From Bacteroidota bacterium (lineage in GTDB: Bacteria > Bacteroidota > Bacteroidia > Bacteroidales > JAGONC01): a stretch of 64,000 bases of DNA. The notes under the pieces were generated by a model, which saw only the letters and a program-made list of their open reading frames with translations, made no database searches and had not been told where the DNA came from. This document shows, one piece after another, positions 54,277 to 62,718 of this stretch. The position numbers and the translations under genes are program-made. The stretch lies in assembly GCA_022711405.1 (NCBI GenBank), contig JAKLFC010000001.1:1-64000 (forward strand). The letters are read 5' to 3'. Within the stretch, counting starts at the first letter, position 1. Every line of letters starts with the position of its first letter.

Positions 54277-54825
54277 TTAATAGGAAAACGGGCTTTTAAA
54301 GTCCCTGAAAAAGGGAGCCAGGTTGTCGCGGACTGAGACAACTGGACCGGGATATCCCCAATCTATTTTCAGATCCGGATCGTTCCAGCGGATGCTTCCC
54401 TCGCACTCTTTATTGTATGTACGTGTACATTTATAGGAGAACAACGTACCTTCCTTCAGCGTGAGAAAACCATGGGCAAAACCTTCAGGGATCCAGTACA
54501 TCCATTTGTTTTCCGAAGTGAGGATGACTGTGGTATGTTTTCCGTACCAGGGTGAATTCTTCCGTATATCCACAGCCACATCAAGCACTGCACCCCTGAC
54601 CACCCTGACCAGTTTTCCCTGTCCAAAGGGAGGTGCTTGAAAATGCAGCCCTCTTACCACTCCTTTTTTTGATTTGCTTTCGTTGTCCTGTTCAAACTCC
54701 ATCGACAATCCAAAGCTGGCAAAGGTTTCCTTATTGTACGATTCAAAAAAGTATCCCCTGCTGTCACGGTAGAAATCAGGCTTGATGATCAGGACATCGG
54801 GTATGTCAGCTTTTATTATTTGCAT
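54277..54825 (-). CDS. rfbC: dTDP-4-dehydrorhamnose 3,5-epimerase
   Basis: 182 residues of cupin fold: 'RGYFFESYNKETFA', 'FEQDNESKSKKGVVRGLHFQAPPFGQGKLVRVVRGAVLDVAVDIR' with the catalytic His in RGLHFQ, and 'WIPEGFAHGFLTL'. It makes dTDP-L-rhamnose precursors for surface polysaccharides. rfbA, rfbB and rfbD are not adjacent; it lies alone between uvrA (30 nt) and lpdA. Confidence 0.93.
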   Translation of the reverse strand: MQIIKADIPDVLIIKPDFYRDSRGYFFESYNKETFASFGLSMEFEQDNESKSKKGVVRGLHFQAPPFGQGKLVRVVRGAVLDVAVDIRKNSPWYGKHTTVILTSENKWMYWIPEGFAHGFLTLKEGTLFSYKCTRTYNKECEGSIRWNDPDLKIDWGYPGPVVSVRDNLAPFFRDFKSPFSY

Positions 54826-54847
54826 GAAGGATCAGTTGACGGTAGGC

Positions 54848-54890
54848 GGTTGACAATTTAACAATTTAACAATTTGACAATTTAACAATA
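54848..54890. repeat. Intergenic 9-nt tandem array 6
   Basis: GTTGACAATTTAACAATTTAACAATTTGACAATT-type units between lpdA and rfbC, preceded at 54836-54851 by a degenerate GTTGACGGTAGGCGGTTGA. Orientation is opposite to most other arrays relative to the adjacent gene. Confidence 0.7.
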
Positions 54891-54894
54891 GGAA

Positions 54895-56286
54895 TCAAAT
54901 ATGTATCACCTCCCCGTAAGCCGCCGCTACGGCCTCCATGATCGCCTCCGACATGGTGGGGTGGGGGTGGACCGATTTGAGGATCTCGTAACCCGTTGTC
55001 TCGAGTTTTCTGGCCACCACCACCTCTGCGATCATCTCCGTGACATTCTCACCGATCATGTGGGCACCCAGCCATTCCCCGTATTTTGCGTCGAAGATGA
55101 CCTTGACGAATCCGTCCTTTGCCCCTGATGCACTGGCTTTTCCTGAAGCAGTGAACGGGAATTTGCCAACTTTGACGTCATAGCCCGCTTCCTTCGCTGC
55201 TTTTTCAGTGTATCCCACCGAGGCAATTTCGGGATGTGTGTAGGTACACCCGGGAATATTTTTATAATCAACAGGCTCGGGATGATGACCAGCAATCTTC
55301 TCAACACAGGTGATGCCCTCGTGCGATGCCACATGGGCCAGAGCCGGTCCCGGAACAAGATCCCCGATGGCATAATATCCTTCCACAGTTGTCCTAAAGA
55401 ACTCATCCACGCGGATCTTATCCTTCTCCACCCGGATGCCGACCTCTTCAAGGCCTATGCCTTCGATGTTTGACTTGATCCCGACTGCCGACAGAACGAT
55501 TTCCGCTTCAATGATCTCTTCGCCTTTGGGAGTCCTGACCGTTGCCCTGCAACTCTCTCCTTCAGTATCCACGGATTCCACTGACGAGGAGGTCAATATG
55601 CTGATGCCTGCTTTTTTGAATGAGCGGGCAAGCTGCTTTGACACTTCATCATCTTCCAGAGGAACGATCTCAGGCAATAACTCCACCAGTGTCACTTTTG
55701 TCCCGATGGTATGGTAGAAATACGCAAATTCAGAACCGATGGCGCCTGAGCCAACAACGATCATGGAAGCAGGTTGTTTTGGAAGGGTCATCGCTTCCCG
55801 GTAGCCAATGATCTTTTTACCGTCAATCTTCAGATTAGGCAACTCTCTCGACCTGGCTCCCGAGGCAAGGATGATATGCGGAGCTTCGTAGGTCGTCACA
55901 TTCCCTGATGAATCGGTCACATCCACCTTTTTACCTGGCCGGATGACGCCAAATCCCTGGATATGATCGATCTTGTTTTTTTTAAATAAAAACTGTATGC
56001 CCTTGCTCATCCCTTCTGCGACGGATCGGCTGCGCTTGATGATGGCTTCAAAATCGGCCTCCGGTTTTTCTTTGACAGTAATGCCATAATCAGCAGCATG
56101 CAATGCATAATCGAATACCTGGGCACTTTTCAGCAGGGCTTTTGTCGGGATGCATCCCCAGTTCAGGCAGATGCCGCCCAGCTCGGCTTTTTCGATAACA
56201 GCTGTTTTCATCCCCAGTTGTGACGCCCTGATGGCCGCAACGTATCCGCCCGGGCCGCTTCCGATAACAATGAGATCATAATTCAT
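54895..56286 (-). CDS. lpdA: Dihydrolipoyl dehydrogenase
   Basis: 463 residues. FAD site 'VIGSGPGGYVAAIRASQLG', redox disulfide 'GGICLNWGCIPTKALL' (Cys-x4-Cys), NAD site 'VVGSGAIGSEFAYFY' and the C-terminal 'HPHPTMSEAIMEA' with the catalytic His-Glu pair. E3 component of 2-oxo acid dehydrogenase complexes or the glycine cleavage system; no E1/E2 genes are adjacent. Confidence 0.95.
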   Translation of the reverse strand: MNYDLIVIGSGPGGYVAAIRASQLGMKTAVIEKAELGGICLNWGCIPTKALLKSAQVFDYALHAADYGITVKEKPEADFEAIIKRSRSVAEGMSKGIQFLFKKNKIDHIQGFGVIRPGKKVDVTDSSGNVTTYEAPHIILASGARSRELPNLKIDGKKIIGYREAMTLPKQPASMIVVGSGAIGSEFAYFYHTIGTKVTLVELLPEIVPLEDDEVSKQLARSFKKAGISILTSSSVESVDTEGESCRATVRTPKGEEIIEAEIVLSAVGIKSNIEGIGLEEVGIRVEKDKIRVDEFFRTTVEGYYAIGDLVPGPALAHVASHEGITCVEKIAGHHPEPVDYKNIPGCTYTHPEIASVGYTEKAAKEAGYDVKVGKFPFTASGKASASGAKDGFVKVIFDAKYGEWLGAHMIGENVTEMIAEVVVARKLETTGYEILKSVHPHPTMSEAIMEAVAAAYGEVIHI

Positions 56287-56308
56287 AGCCGTCGTTTTTT
56301 TGAAAATG

Positions 56309-56316
56309 CAAAATTA
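56309..56316 (-). promoter_or_regulatory. Candidate -7 element for lpdA
   Basis: Minus-strand TAATTTTG 23 nt before the ATG. A TTG lies 15 nt upstream, shorter than the usual spacing. Confidence 0.4.
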
Positions 56317-56472
56317 GCAATTTTTCCCCCGCAATAGAATGGAAGTTCATTTCACCTGTTAAAAATGCCTTACCAATTAATACGGTAGTGCCATCAAGTG
56401 TTACCTTGCTTGAATAAAAATTCAAATAAAAAGGATCGTACCTGAACCCGGCATTTGAATTCATAATTTTCA

Positions 56473-56480
56473 TACTTTTG
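56473..56480 (+). promoter_or_regulatory. -7 element of the homoserine operon
   Basis: TACTTTTG fits TAnnTTTG; transcription would start near 56486. This makes the ATG at 56510 the likely start of the first gene and argues against the GTG at 56486. A TTTG lies 15 nt upstream. Confidence 0.5.
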
Positions 56481-56509
56481 TTAGCGTGTTAACAAAAACA
56501 GAGAAATTA

Positions 56510-57973
56510 ATGGATACCAGAGGATTAGAGTCTTACAGGCAAGCAGCGCAGCGGTCGGCTCAGTGGCATGCTGACTACCGGAAAAGGATGAAACGTCTCC
56601 GGTTCGACACCATCGCAGTGCATGGCATTTATTCGATGCAGGAAGCATTGGATTTCAACCAGGGATCGATCATTGAACCCATTTATATGTCATCCTCGCA
56701 GGCTTACAGGGATGCAGATGAAATGGAGCTTGCCCTGGGATATCAGATTCCCACATGGTGCTATTCGCGCATTGCCAATCCAAGTATGTATTACCTGGAG
56801 GGTGTGCTGGCGCTGCTTGAAGGGTACGGATCCGATGTCGAGACCACCTGCGTGGCAACCTCTTCCGGCATGGCGGCCATCCAGTCTGCCGTAGAGCAGT
56901 TCCTCTGTATCGATCCGCACCATCCCGGTGCGCCGATGAATTTTGTCGCCACCTGCCAGGTGTATGGCGGAACCTTTCAGCAATTTTCCATACGCAAGGA
57001 TAAAGAACGACACATCGAATGGCGCAAGGTGGTCAATTCCAATGATATCAATGAATGGGATAAACTGATCGACAAAAATACGCGCTTTCTCTATGGTGAG
57101 ATGCCCAGCAATCCCGGCCAGGCCTTCTTTGACCTGGAAAAGGTGATCGGGCTGGCGCACAGTCACGGCATCCCGATGATCGTGGATGCAACCGTTGCCA
57201 GCCCCGCCCTGCTGCGACCGCTCACCTGGGGTGCCGACATTGTGATCCAGTCCGCAACAAAATCGCTGACAACCAGCGGATTTGGGATCTCCGGCGCAGT
57301 GATCGCCCGTAAGAACCTGACCTCCAACATTGATAATCCGGAAATGAAGGCAGATTTCTGCGGGTACCTCAAACAACTTCCCAACCGTGATAATGGTCCC
57401 AACCTCTCACCGGTGAATTGCATCCTGACCCTGAATGACATCCGTACACTGCGGTCTAAAATGGATCTGATGAGCCGCAATACTATGAAGATCTCCCACT
57501 TCCTGCAGGGACACAAGCATATTGAACAGGTTGATTATCTCGGACTGGAATCACATCCCCTGCATGAAATCGCCAAAAAATACCTTGTACTGGTTGATTC
57601 GGAATACGATGAGTTATATGGGGAGAAAGTGAACCGGTATGGGCACCTGATGTCCTTCAGGATCAAAGAAGGAGCGCAGGCTACGCGTGACGTCTTTGAT
57701 GCTTTTGAAAGGATCTGGAGAGCCACCGACCTGGGAAGGATCAAATCAGTGGCCACCATTCCTGCCATCTCTACACATTCCCAGCAGGGCGAAGAGGGCA
57801 GAAAGCTGGCTGATATTCCGCCAAATCTCATCCGCCTGTGCGTTGGGGCTGAACATGCCGATGACATCATTGCTGACATTGACCAGGCCCTATCGGTACT
57901 TGACGGGAAAAAAGTGCATTTTACGTCACCTGAATTTTCGGCCGGGGGAGCCTCATCAGCTAAACTGGGGTAG
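56510..57973 (+). CDS. Cys/Met metabolism PLP-dependent enzyme (cystathionine gamma-synthase-like)
   Basis: About 487 residues, longer than classical cystathionine gamma-synthase (about 390) because of an N-terminal extension. 'TCVATSSGMAAIQSAVEQFL' binds PLP phosphate, 'FLYGEMPSNPGQAFFDLEKV' and 'IPMIVDATVASPALLRPLTWGADIVIQSATKSLTTSGFG' carry the PLP Asp and lysine (SATKSL). Probably acts on an activated homoserine. Homoserine kinase is in the same operon and no homoserine acyltransferase is seen, so O-phosphohomoserine is a candidate substrate (inference). First gene of the operon, ATG preferred over an upstream GTG. Confidence 0.8.
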   Translation: MDTRGLESYRQAAQRSAQWHADYRKRMKRLRFDTIAVHGIYSMQEALDFNQGSIIEPIYMSSSQAYRDADEMELALGYQIPTWCYSRIANPSMYYLEGVLALLEGYGSDVETTCVATSSGMAAIQSAVEQFLCIDPHHPGAPMNFVATCQVYGGTFQQFSIRKDKERHIEWRKVVNSNDINEWDKLIDKNTRFLYGEMPSNPGQAFFDLEKVIGLAHSHGIPMIVDATVASPALLRPLTWGADIVIQSATKSLTTSGFGISGAVIARKNLTSNIDNPEMKADFCGYLKQLPNRDNGPNLSPVNCILTLNDIRTLRSKMDLMSRNTMKISHFLQGHKHIEQVDYLGLESHPLHEIAKKYLVLVDSEYDELYGEKVNRYGHLMSFRIKEGAQATRDVFDAFERIWRATDLGRIKSVATIPAISTHSQQGEEGRKLADIPPNLIRLCVGAEHADDIIADIDQALSVLDGKKVHFTSPEFSAGGASSAKLG

Positions 57974-58006
57974 CCCCACCCCTGCCCCCTCTTCATCCGG
58001 GCTGGA

Positions 58007-58046
58007 CAGTTTGACACTTTAACAATTTGACACTTTAACAATTTAG
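58007..58046. repeat. Intergenic 9-nt tandem array 7
   Basis: AGTTTGACACTTTAACAATTTGACACTTTAACAATTT-type units end 4 nt before the homoserine dehydrogenase start codon, within the operon. Confidence 0.7.
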
Positions 58047-58050
58047 CCAT

Positions 58051-59070
58051 ATGAAGCAACGCATCATCATCATCGGTTTCGGAACCGTCGGCCAGGGATT
58101 CTGCGAGATCCTTCTCAATAAAAAGGAATTCCTTAAGAAACAATATGGTTTTAAATGGCAGATAGTAGGCATTGCCGATAAGGTATATGGCAATGTTTAC
58201 AATTCCAAAGGGCTTGATATCCCATTCCTGCTTGAGGAAGCCAAGGCAAAAAAACAGTTCTCAAAGGATGTGAGCAACTGGGACACGCTGACACTCATAC
58301 GAAAAAGCAAGGCAGAAATCGTATGTGAGCTGACCTATACCAACCTCACGACAGGAGAACCGGCCTACGCTCATTGCAAGGAAGCTCTCCGGTCGGGCAA
58401 GCACGTGGTGACCAGCAATAAAGGTCCCGCAGCGCTGCATTACACCAAACTGATGAAACTCGCTGACCGGAATGGATTACACTTCAGGATCGAAGGGACC
58501 GTGGTGGCTGGTACGCCAATCCTGAACCTGGCTGCGGGGCCTCTGGCAGGCTGTGAGATCACTAAAATCAGAGGCATCCTGAACGGAACCACCAATTATA
58601 TGCTGACCGAGATGGAGAAGGGTATGTCGTATACAGAGGTGCTTAAGATCGCTCAGGAGCTGGGTTATGCCGAGGCTGATCCGACCGGCGATGTGGAAGG
58701 GTATGACGCCCGCGGGAAGGTGACGATCCTCGCTAACGTGGTGATGGATGGCCATCTCAACATCGATGATGTTCCCTGCCGCGGTATCACAGGGATAACG
58801 CCCTCGGATATCAGAACCGCCAGGGAGCATGGCAAACGCTGGAAACTGATCGGAACGGTGGAAAGGAACGGTGGAAAGGTGACAGGATCGGTTGCCCCTG
58901 AAATGATCGACCTGACGCATCCCCTGGCCGGTGTGATGGGAGCCACCAATGCCCTTACGTTTACTACCGACCTGCTGGGAGATGTTACCATGGTGGGACC
59001 CGGTGCCGGAAGATGGCAAACCGGCTTTGCCATCCTGAACGACGTACTAACCATTGATTCGGCTTATTAA
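58051..59070 (+). CDS. hom: Homoserine dehydrogenase
   Basis: 339 residues. NAD(P) site 'IIGFGTVGQGFCEIL' (7-21), 'SGKHVVTSNKGPAALHY' (catalytic Lys region), 'GTVVAGTPILNL', 'IRGILNGTTNYMLTEME' and 'ELGYAEADPTGDVEGYDARGKVTILAN'. Interconverts aspartate 4-semialdehyde and homoserine. No ACT domain and no fused aspartate kinase, so allosteric control by threonine is not apparent. 77 nt after the PLP enzyme, 20 nt before the AOR gene. Confidence 0.92.
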   Translation: MKQRIIIIGFGTVGQGFCEILLNKKEFLKKQYGFKWQIVGIADKVYGNVYNSKGLDIPFLLEEAKAKKQFSKDVSNWDTLTLIRKSKAEIVCELTYTNLTTGEPAYAHCKEALRSGKHVVTSNKGPAALHYTKLMKLADRNGLHFRIEGTVVAGTPILNLAAGPLAGCEITKIRGILNGTTNYMLTEMEKGMSYTEVLKIAQELGYAEADPTGDVEGYDARGKVTILANVVMDGHLNIDDVPCRGITGITPSDIRTAREHGKRWKLIGTVERNGGKVTGSVAPEMIDLTHPLAGVMGATNALTFTTDLLGDVTMVGPGAGRWQTGFAILNDVLTIDSAY

Positions 59071-59090
59071 CCAACGCTCAAAAACACATA

Positions 59091-60860
59091 ATGTCATATA
59101 CCCACAAATGTCTTTATGTAGACCTCTCTTCCCGAAGGTGTGAAATTAAGGACTCAGACCCTCAGCTCCTGACAGAATATATTGGCGGCAAGGGGATTGG
59201 ATTCGCCTTACTGGAGAAACTTGCTCCTAATCCGGATCCGTTTGGTCCGGATAATCCCCTGATCTTTGCCAATGGGCCATTTACAGGTAGTAAAGTGCAG
59301 ACCAGCGCCCGTACGGCCCTGGTGACAAAATCCCCGCTCACAGGGTCCATCCTGGATACACACTGCGGCGGCTATTTCGGGCCGCGTTTGAAAGCTGCCG
59401 GATTTGACTATGTGGTCATTACTGGTAAATCACAATCACCTGTATATCTTTATATTACAGATGAAAAAACAGAGATCCTGGATGCTTCTGACCTGTGGGG
59501 AAAGGGAGCTTTTTTCACAAATGATGAGCTTCAACGCCGTCACCCCGGAACTGAACCAAGGGCGGCAGTCATTGGGCAGGCGGGTGAGAATCTTTCAAAG
59601 ATGGCCTGCATCAGTGTTGATAAACACAGGCAGTATGGCAGGGGAGGGGCTGGTGCCGTCATGGGGTCCAAGAACCTCAAGGCAATATTAGCGGATGGGA
59701 AAATGCCGGTCACATACGACCGCCCGGAAGATTTTGAAGAGCTGAATAAAGCGGCCACAAAGGATGTACTGAATCATGCCGGAGTGAAATTCCGCAGGAT
59801 CAAGGGTACCATGAAATGCATCCGAAGCGGTCAGGGTTATGAGTTCCTTCCGGTAAAAAATTTCCAGGCAGTGGTTTCAGACCGCTTCGAGGAGATCAGC
59901 TCTGAAACAACGCGTGAGGTTCTCAATTGGAAGGACACCGCCTGCTTTGGCTGCTCGATCCGGTGCTCGAAGTTTGCCCGGTGGGATGATCATGAAATCG
60001 AGGGCCCTGAGTACGAAACTACTGCATTCCTGGGATCCGGGTGTCTGGTATTCAATATCAAGGACGTGGCCTGGGCCAACGAGCTCTGCAATGATCTGGG
60101 ATTGGATACGATCAGCACCGGTGTGACCATGTCGTTTGCCATGGAATGTTATGAAAAGGGACTGGTGGATCACTGGGATGGATTGAGGCTGGAATGGGGG
60201 AATGCAGAAGCACAGCGCGAAATGATCCATAAGATGGCCATGAGACAGGGTATCGGAGAACTGTTTTCCGATGGTTCACGTGCAGCGGCCCAGCGGATTG
60301 GCAAGAACAGCGCTGACTTTGCCATCAACATTTACGGCATGGAGATGTCGGGGGTAAATCCAAAAGGTTGCCTCACCATGGGAGTTGTTCTTTCAGTCGC
60401 CGATTTTGCAAGCCATACGCGACTCTGGATGACCGAACAGGAAATGGGGCCCGACTTTACCATTGAGGATATACCCGAATCGGTCGCCTCAGGGCTGGAT
60501 GAGATCAATGCCCGTAACTGCCTGGTAGTGTGCGATTTTCTTCCTTTAGGGCTCAGCCGCCTCGCACCGTTACTGAATGCAGCCACTGGCCTTGAACATA
60601 CCGAGGAATCCCTCCGCGATCTGGGCGCAAAGCTGACCCACCTTGCAAGGCGATATAACATACGCAATGGCCGCAGCTATACCGATGACCGGATGCCTGA
60701 ACGCTTTTTCCAGGAAGAAATGCTGGCAGGTTTCATGCGGGGAAGAAAAGTAGAAAAGGAATTCTTCAACGATCTGATCCAGAAATACTACAAGGTTAGG
60801 AACTGGTCCGACAAGGGTGAGCCCACACCTGCGATACTTGCAAAATACGACCTGATCTGA
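59091..60860 (+). CDS. Aldehyde:ferredoxin oxidoreductase (tungsten enzyme family)
   Basis: 589 residues. N-terminal AOR domain 'EYIGGKGIGFALLEKL', 'NPLIFANGPFTGSKVQTSARTALVTKSPLTG', 'CGGYFGPRLKAAGFDYVVITGK'; iron-sulfur ligands CFGCSIRC (Cys-x2-Cys-x3-Cys) and a fourth Cys in 'NCLVVCDFLPLG'. Cofactor-binding 'DLGLDTISTGVTMSFAMECYEKG' matches the W-pterin core. Family members oxidise aldehydes to acids with ferredoxin, or the reverse at low potential. Its place between homoserine dehydrogenase and a DapA-like aldolase suggests an amino acid-derived aldehyde; substrate unproven. Confidence 0.9.
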   Translation: MSYTHKCLYVDLSSRRCEIKDSDPQLLTEYIGGKGIGFALLEKLAPNPDPFGPDNPLIFANGPFTGSKVQTSARTALVTKSPLTGSILDTHCGGYFGPRLKAAGFDYVVITGKSQSPVYLYITDEKTEILDASDLWGKGAFFTNDELQRRHPGTEPRAAVIGQAGENLSKMACISVDKHRQYGRGGAGAVMGSKNLKAILADGKMPVTYDRPEDFEELNKAATKDVLNHAGVKFRRIKGTMKCIRSGQGYEFLPVKNFQAVVSDRFEEISSETTREVLNWKDTACFGCSIRCSKFARWDDHEIEGPEYETTAFLGSGCLVFNIKDVAWANELCNDLGLDTISTGVTMSFAMECYEKGLVDHWDGLRLEWGNAEAQREMIHKMAMRQGIGELFSDGSRAAAQRIGKNSADFAINIYGMEMSGVNPKGCLTMGVVLSVADFASHTRLWMTEQEMGPDFTIEDIPESVASGLDEINARNCLVVCDFLPLGLSRLAPLLNAATGLEHTEESLRDLGAKLTHLARRYNIRNGRSYTDDRMPERFFQEEMLAGFMRGRKVEKEFFNDLIQKYYKVRNWSDKGEPTPAILAKYDLI

Positions 60861-60907
60861 TTACTTACGGATCAGTTATTTATATTCTCAACACCTAAAA
60901 CAGCGTT

Positions 60908-61786
60908 ATGAAAAAAGGTGCCTATACTTTATTGATCACTCCTTTTAAAAAGGATTATTCCCTGGATGAAGAGGCTCTCCGCCGTCTTGTCCGCATACAG
61001 GTGGAATCGGATATTGATGGTATTGCGCCGCTGGGCGTTACCGGTGAAAATACCCTTATGACGAATGAGGAAGTGAAACGGCTGGTAGAGATCGTTGTGG
61101 AGGAGGCCAAAAACAAGAAACTGATCTTACCCGACATCTGTCTGGCCGGTACGCAGGAATCCATCGACCGGGCAAAAATGTTTGCCGACCTGGGAGCCGA
61201 TTTTGTGGTGGCCTTTACACCCTACATGGTTCTGCCTACTGCAGCCGGTCTGATGACCTATTATGAAAAACTGGCGGATGCCTCGCCCGTTCCCCTGATC
61301 ATGCACAGCTCCAAGGAACGGACCGGCGTTGAACTGGCTCCCGAAATCACCGCTCAGCTGGCCCGACATCCCAATATCATGGGAATCAAGGACGGTAAAA
61401 AGGAGCTCGATCACCTGGCAAAGATCATCTATCTTACACGTAATGAAGATTTCCTGGTATTTACAGGTAAAGATACCACCGCATACCCACTGGTGGCCTT
61501 TGGCGGAGCGGGAAGTTTTACGGTCTCCGGAAACGTGATCCCGGATGTAATGGGTAAAATGATCCATTTTGCATTGAACGGAGAACTTTTAAAGGCACAG
61601 GAACTTCATTACTCCTACTATTCGCTCTTTGAAGCCTGCCGCTTTGAAACCAATCCCATGGCTGTGAAAAAAGCGCTCGAACTCATGGGACTCATCGATG
61701 GTACGTTACGTCCTCCGCTGACACCCCTGAGTGAAGCCAAAACCAATGTTCTGACCAGCCTGCTGAAAGAGAGGGGAGTGATATGA
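60908..61786 (+). CDS. DapA/NAL-superfamily aldolase, not a standard DHDPS
   Basis: 292 residues, whose numbering coincides with E. coli DapA. Schiff-base Lys161 ('IMGIKDGKK') and Arg138 ('ERTG') are kept. The DHDPS proton relay Thr44, Tyr107, Tyr133 is replaced by Val44 (GVTGEN), Met107 (TPYMVLP) and His133 (IMHSSKERTG). So it should form a pyruvate or other 2-oxo acid Schiff base but probably does not do the lysine-pathway reaction in the usual way. Overlaps the homoserine kinase gene by 4 nt. Confidence 0.85.
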   Translation: MKKGAYTLLITPFKKDYSLDEEALRRLVRIQVESDIDGIAPLGVTGENTLMTNEEVKRLVEIVVEEAKNKKLILPDICLAGTQESIDRAKMFADLGADFVVAFTPYMVLPTAAGLMTYYEKLADASPVPLIMHSSKERTGVELAPEITAQLARHPNIMGIKDGKKELDHLAKIIYLTRNEDFLVFTGKDTTAYPLVAFGGAGSFTVSGNVIPDVMGKMIHFALNGELLKAQELHYSYYSLFEACRFETNPMAVKKALELMGLIDGTLRPPLTPLSEAKTNVLTSLLKERGVI

Positions 61787-62709
61787 GGTCCGTGAAGTTG
61801 TTTGCCCCTGCCACCAGCGCAAATGTGGGACCGGGGTATGATATTTTTGCCCTGACGCTGAAAGAGCCGCACGATGAGGTCACCATCACGCTGAACGACT
61901 CCGGCCAGCTGACCTTTGATATCACCGGTGACCGCCAGGGAATACCCACCTCGATACAGGACAATGTGGCCACCCTGGCAGTCCTGGAATTGCTGAAGCG
62001 CAAGAACATCCGGCAGGGGATGCATATCGTCCTGCACAAGAACATGATCTCCGGCGGCGGACTGGGAACGACGGGTGCTTCGGCATCAGCCTGCGTCTTC
62101 GGATTGAATGAGTTGCTGGGCCTGGAACTTTCATCCAACGAAATGATCGACATTGCCCGCATGGGGGAGGTGGCTTCCGGTGGATCGCCCCATGCCGATA
62201 ATGTGGCTGCGGGTATCCTGGGAGGCTTTGTGCTGGTGAAAAGCTATCACCCGATCGATGTGCTGAAGCTGGATGTGCCAGAAATTCCGATAGTACTGGC
62301 AGTGATACGGAAAAGCCAGCGGACTACGCGGGGCTTCATCACCTACGAGATCGGACAGGAAAAGCTCAAGGAACAGATGGCCCGCTGTTCGCGCGTCATT
62401 CATGCCATCCATACCCGCGACATTGAAGAATTCGGCCGGGCAGTCAGCGTGGACTATATCGCCGAACCTGTCCGCAGCGCCGCCATTCCCGGTTACCAGG
62501 AGATCAAGACGAATGTGCTGGATGCCGGAGCGTTTGGTTTCAATGTCAGCGGCGGAGGCTCTTCTGTATTTGCCGTTTGTCCGGGCTCAAAAATGGATGA
62601 GATCGCTGCCCTCATGGAAGAGGGATTCAGGAACAATCCCCTGTTTTTCGGAGTGATCAAGACGATGGCAAGTAATAGCGGGGTGAGGATCCTTGAACAT
62701 TATTTATAG
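61783..62709 (+). CDS. thrB: Homoserine kinase (GHMP family)
   Basis: 308 residues: 'APATSANVGPGYDIFALTL' start, ATP loop 'SGGGLGTTGASASACVFG', 'GSPHADNVAAGILGGFVLV' and 'GFNVSGGGSSVFAVC' (third GHMP motif). It phosphorylates homoserine to O-phosphohomoserine for threonine, or in some lineages for cystathionine synthesis. ATGA overlap with the aldolase gene; threonine synthase is not in the window. Confidence 0.9.
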   Translation: MRSVKLFAPATSANVGPGYDIFALTLKEPHDEVTITLNDSGQLTFDITGDRQGIPTSIQDNVATLAVLELLKRKNIRQGMHIVLHKNMISGGGLGTTGASASACVFGLNELLGLELSSNEMIDIARMGEVASGGSPHADNVAAGILGGFVLVKSYHPIDVLKLDVPEIPIVLAVIRKSQRTTRGFITYEIGQEKLKEQMARCSRVIHAIHTRDIEEFGRAVSVDYIAEPVRSAAIPGYQEIKTNVLDAGAFGFNVSGGGSSVFAVCPGSKMDEIAALMEEGFRNNPLFFGVIKTMASNSGVRILEHYL

Positions 62710-62718
62710 TTATTCATC

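Noticed and set aside
53512..54336. A 274-codon plus-strand frame
   Set aside because: Antisense to uvrA and the end of rfbC; composition typical of a shadow frame.
56276..56473. A 65-codon minus-strand frame overlapping the start of lpdA
   Set aside because: It covers the divergent promoter elements of lpdA and the homoserine operon, has no recognisable domain and overlaps lpdA by 11 nt.
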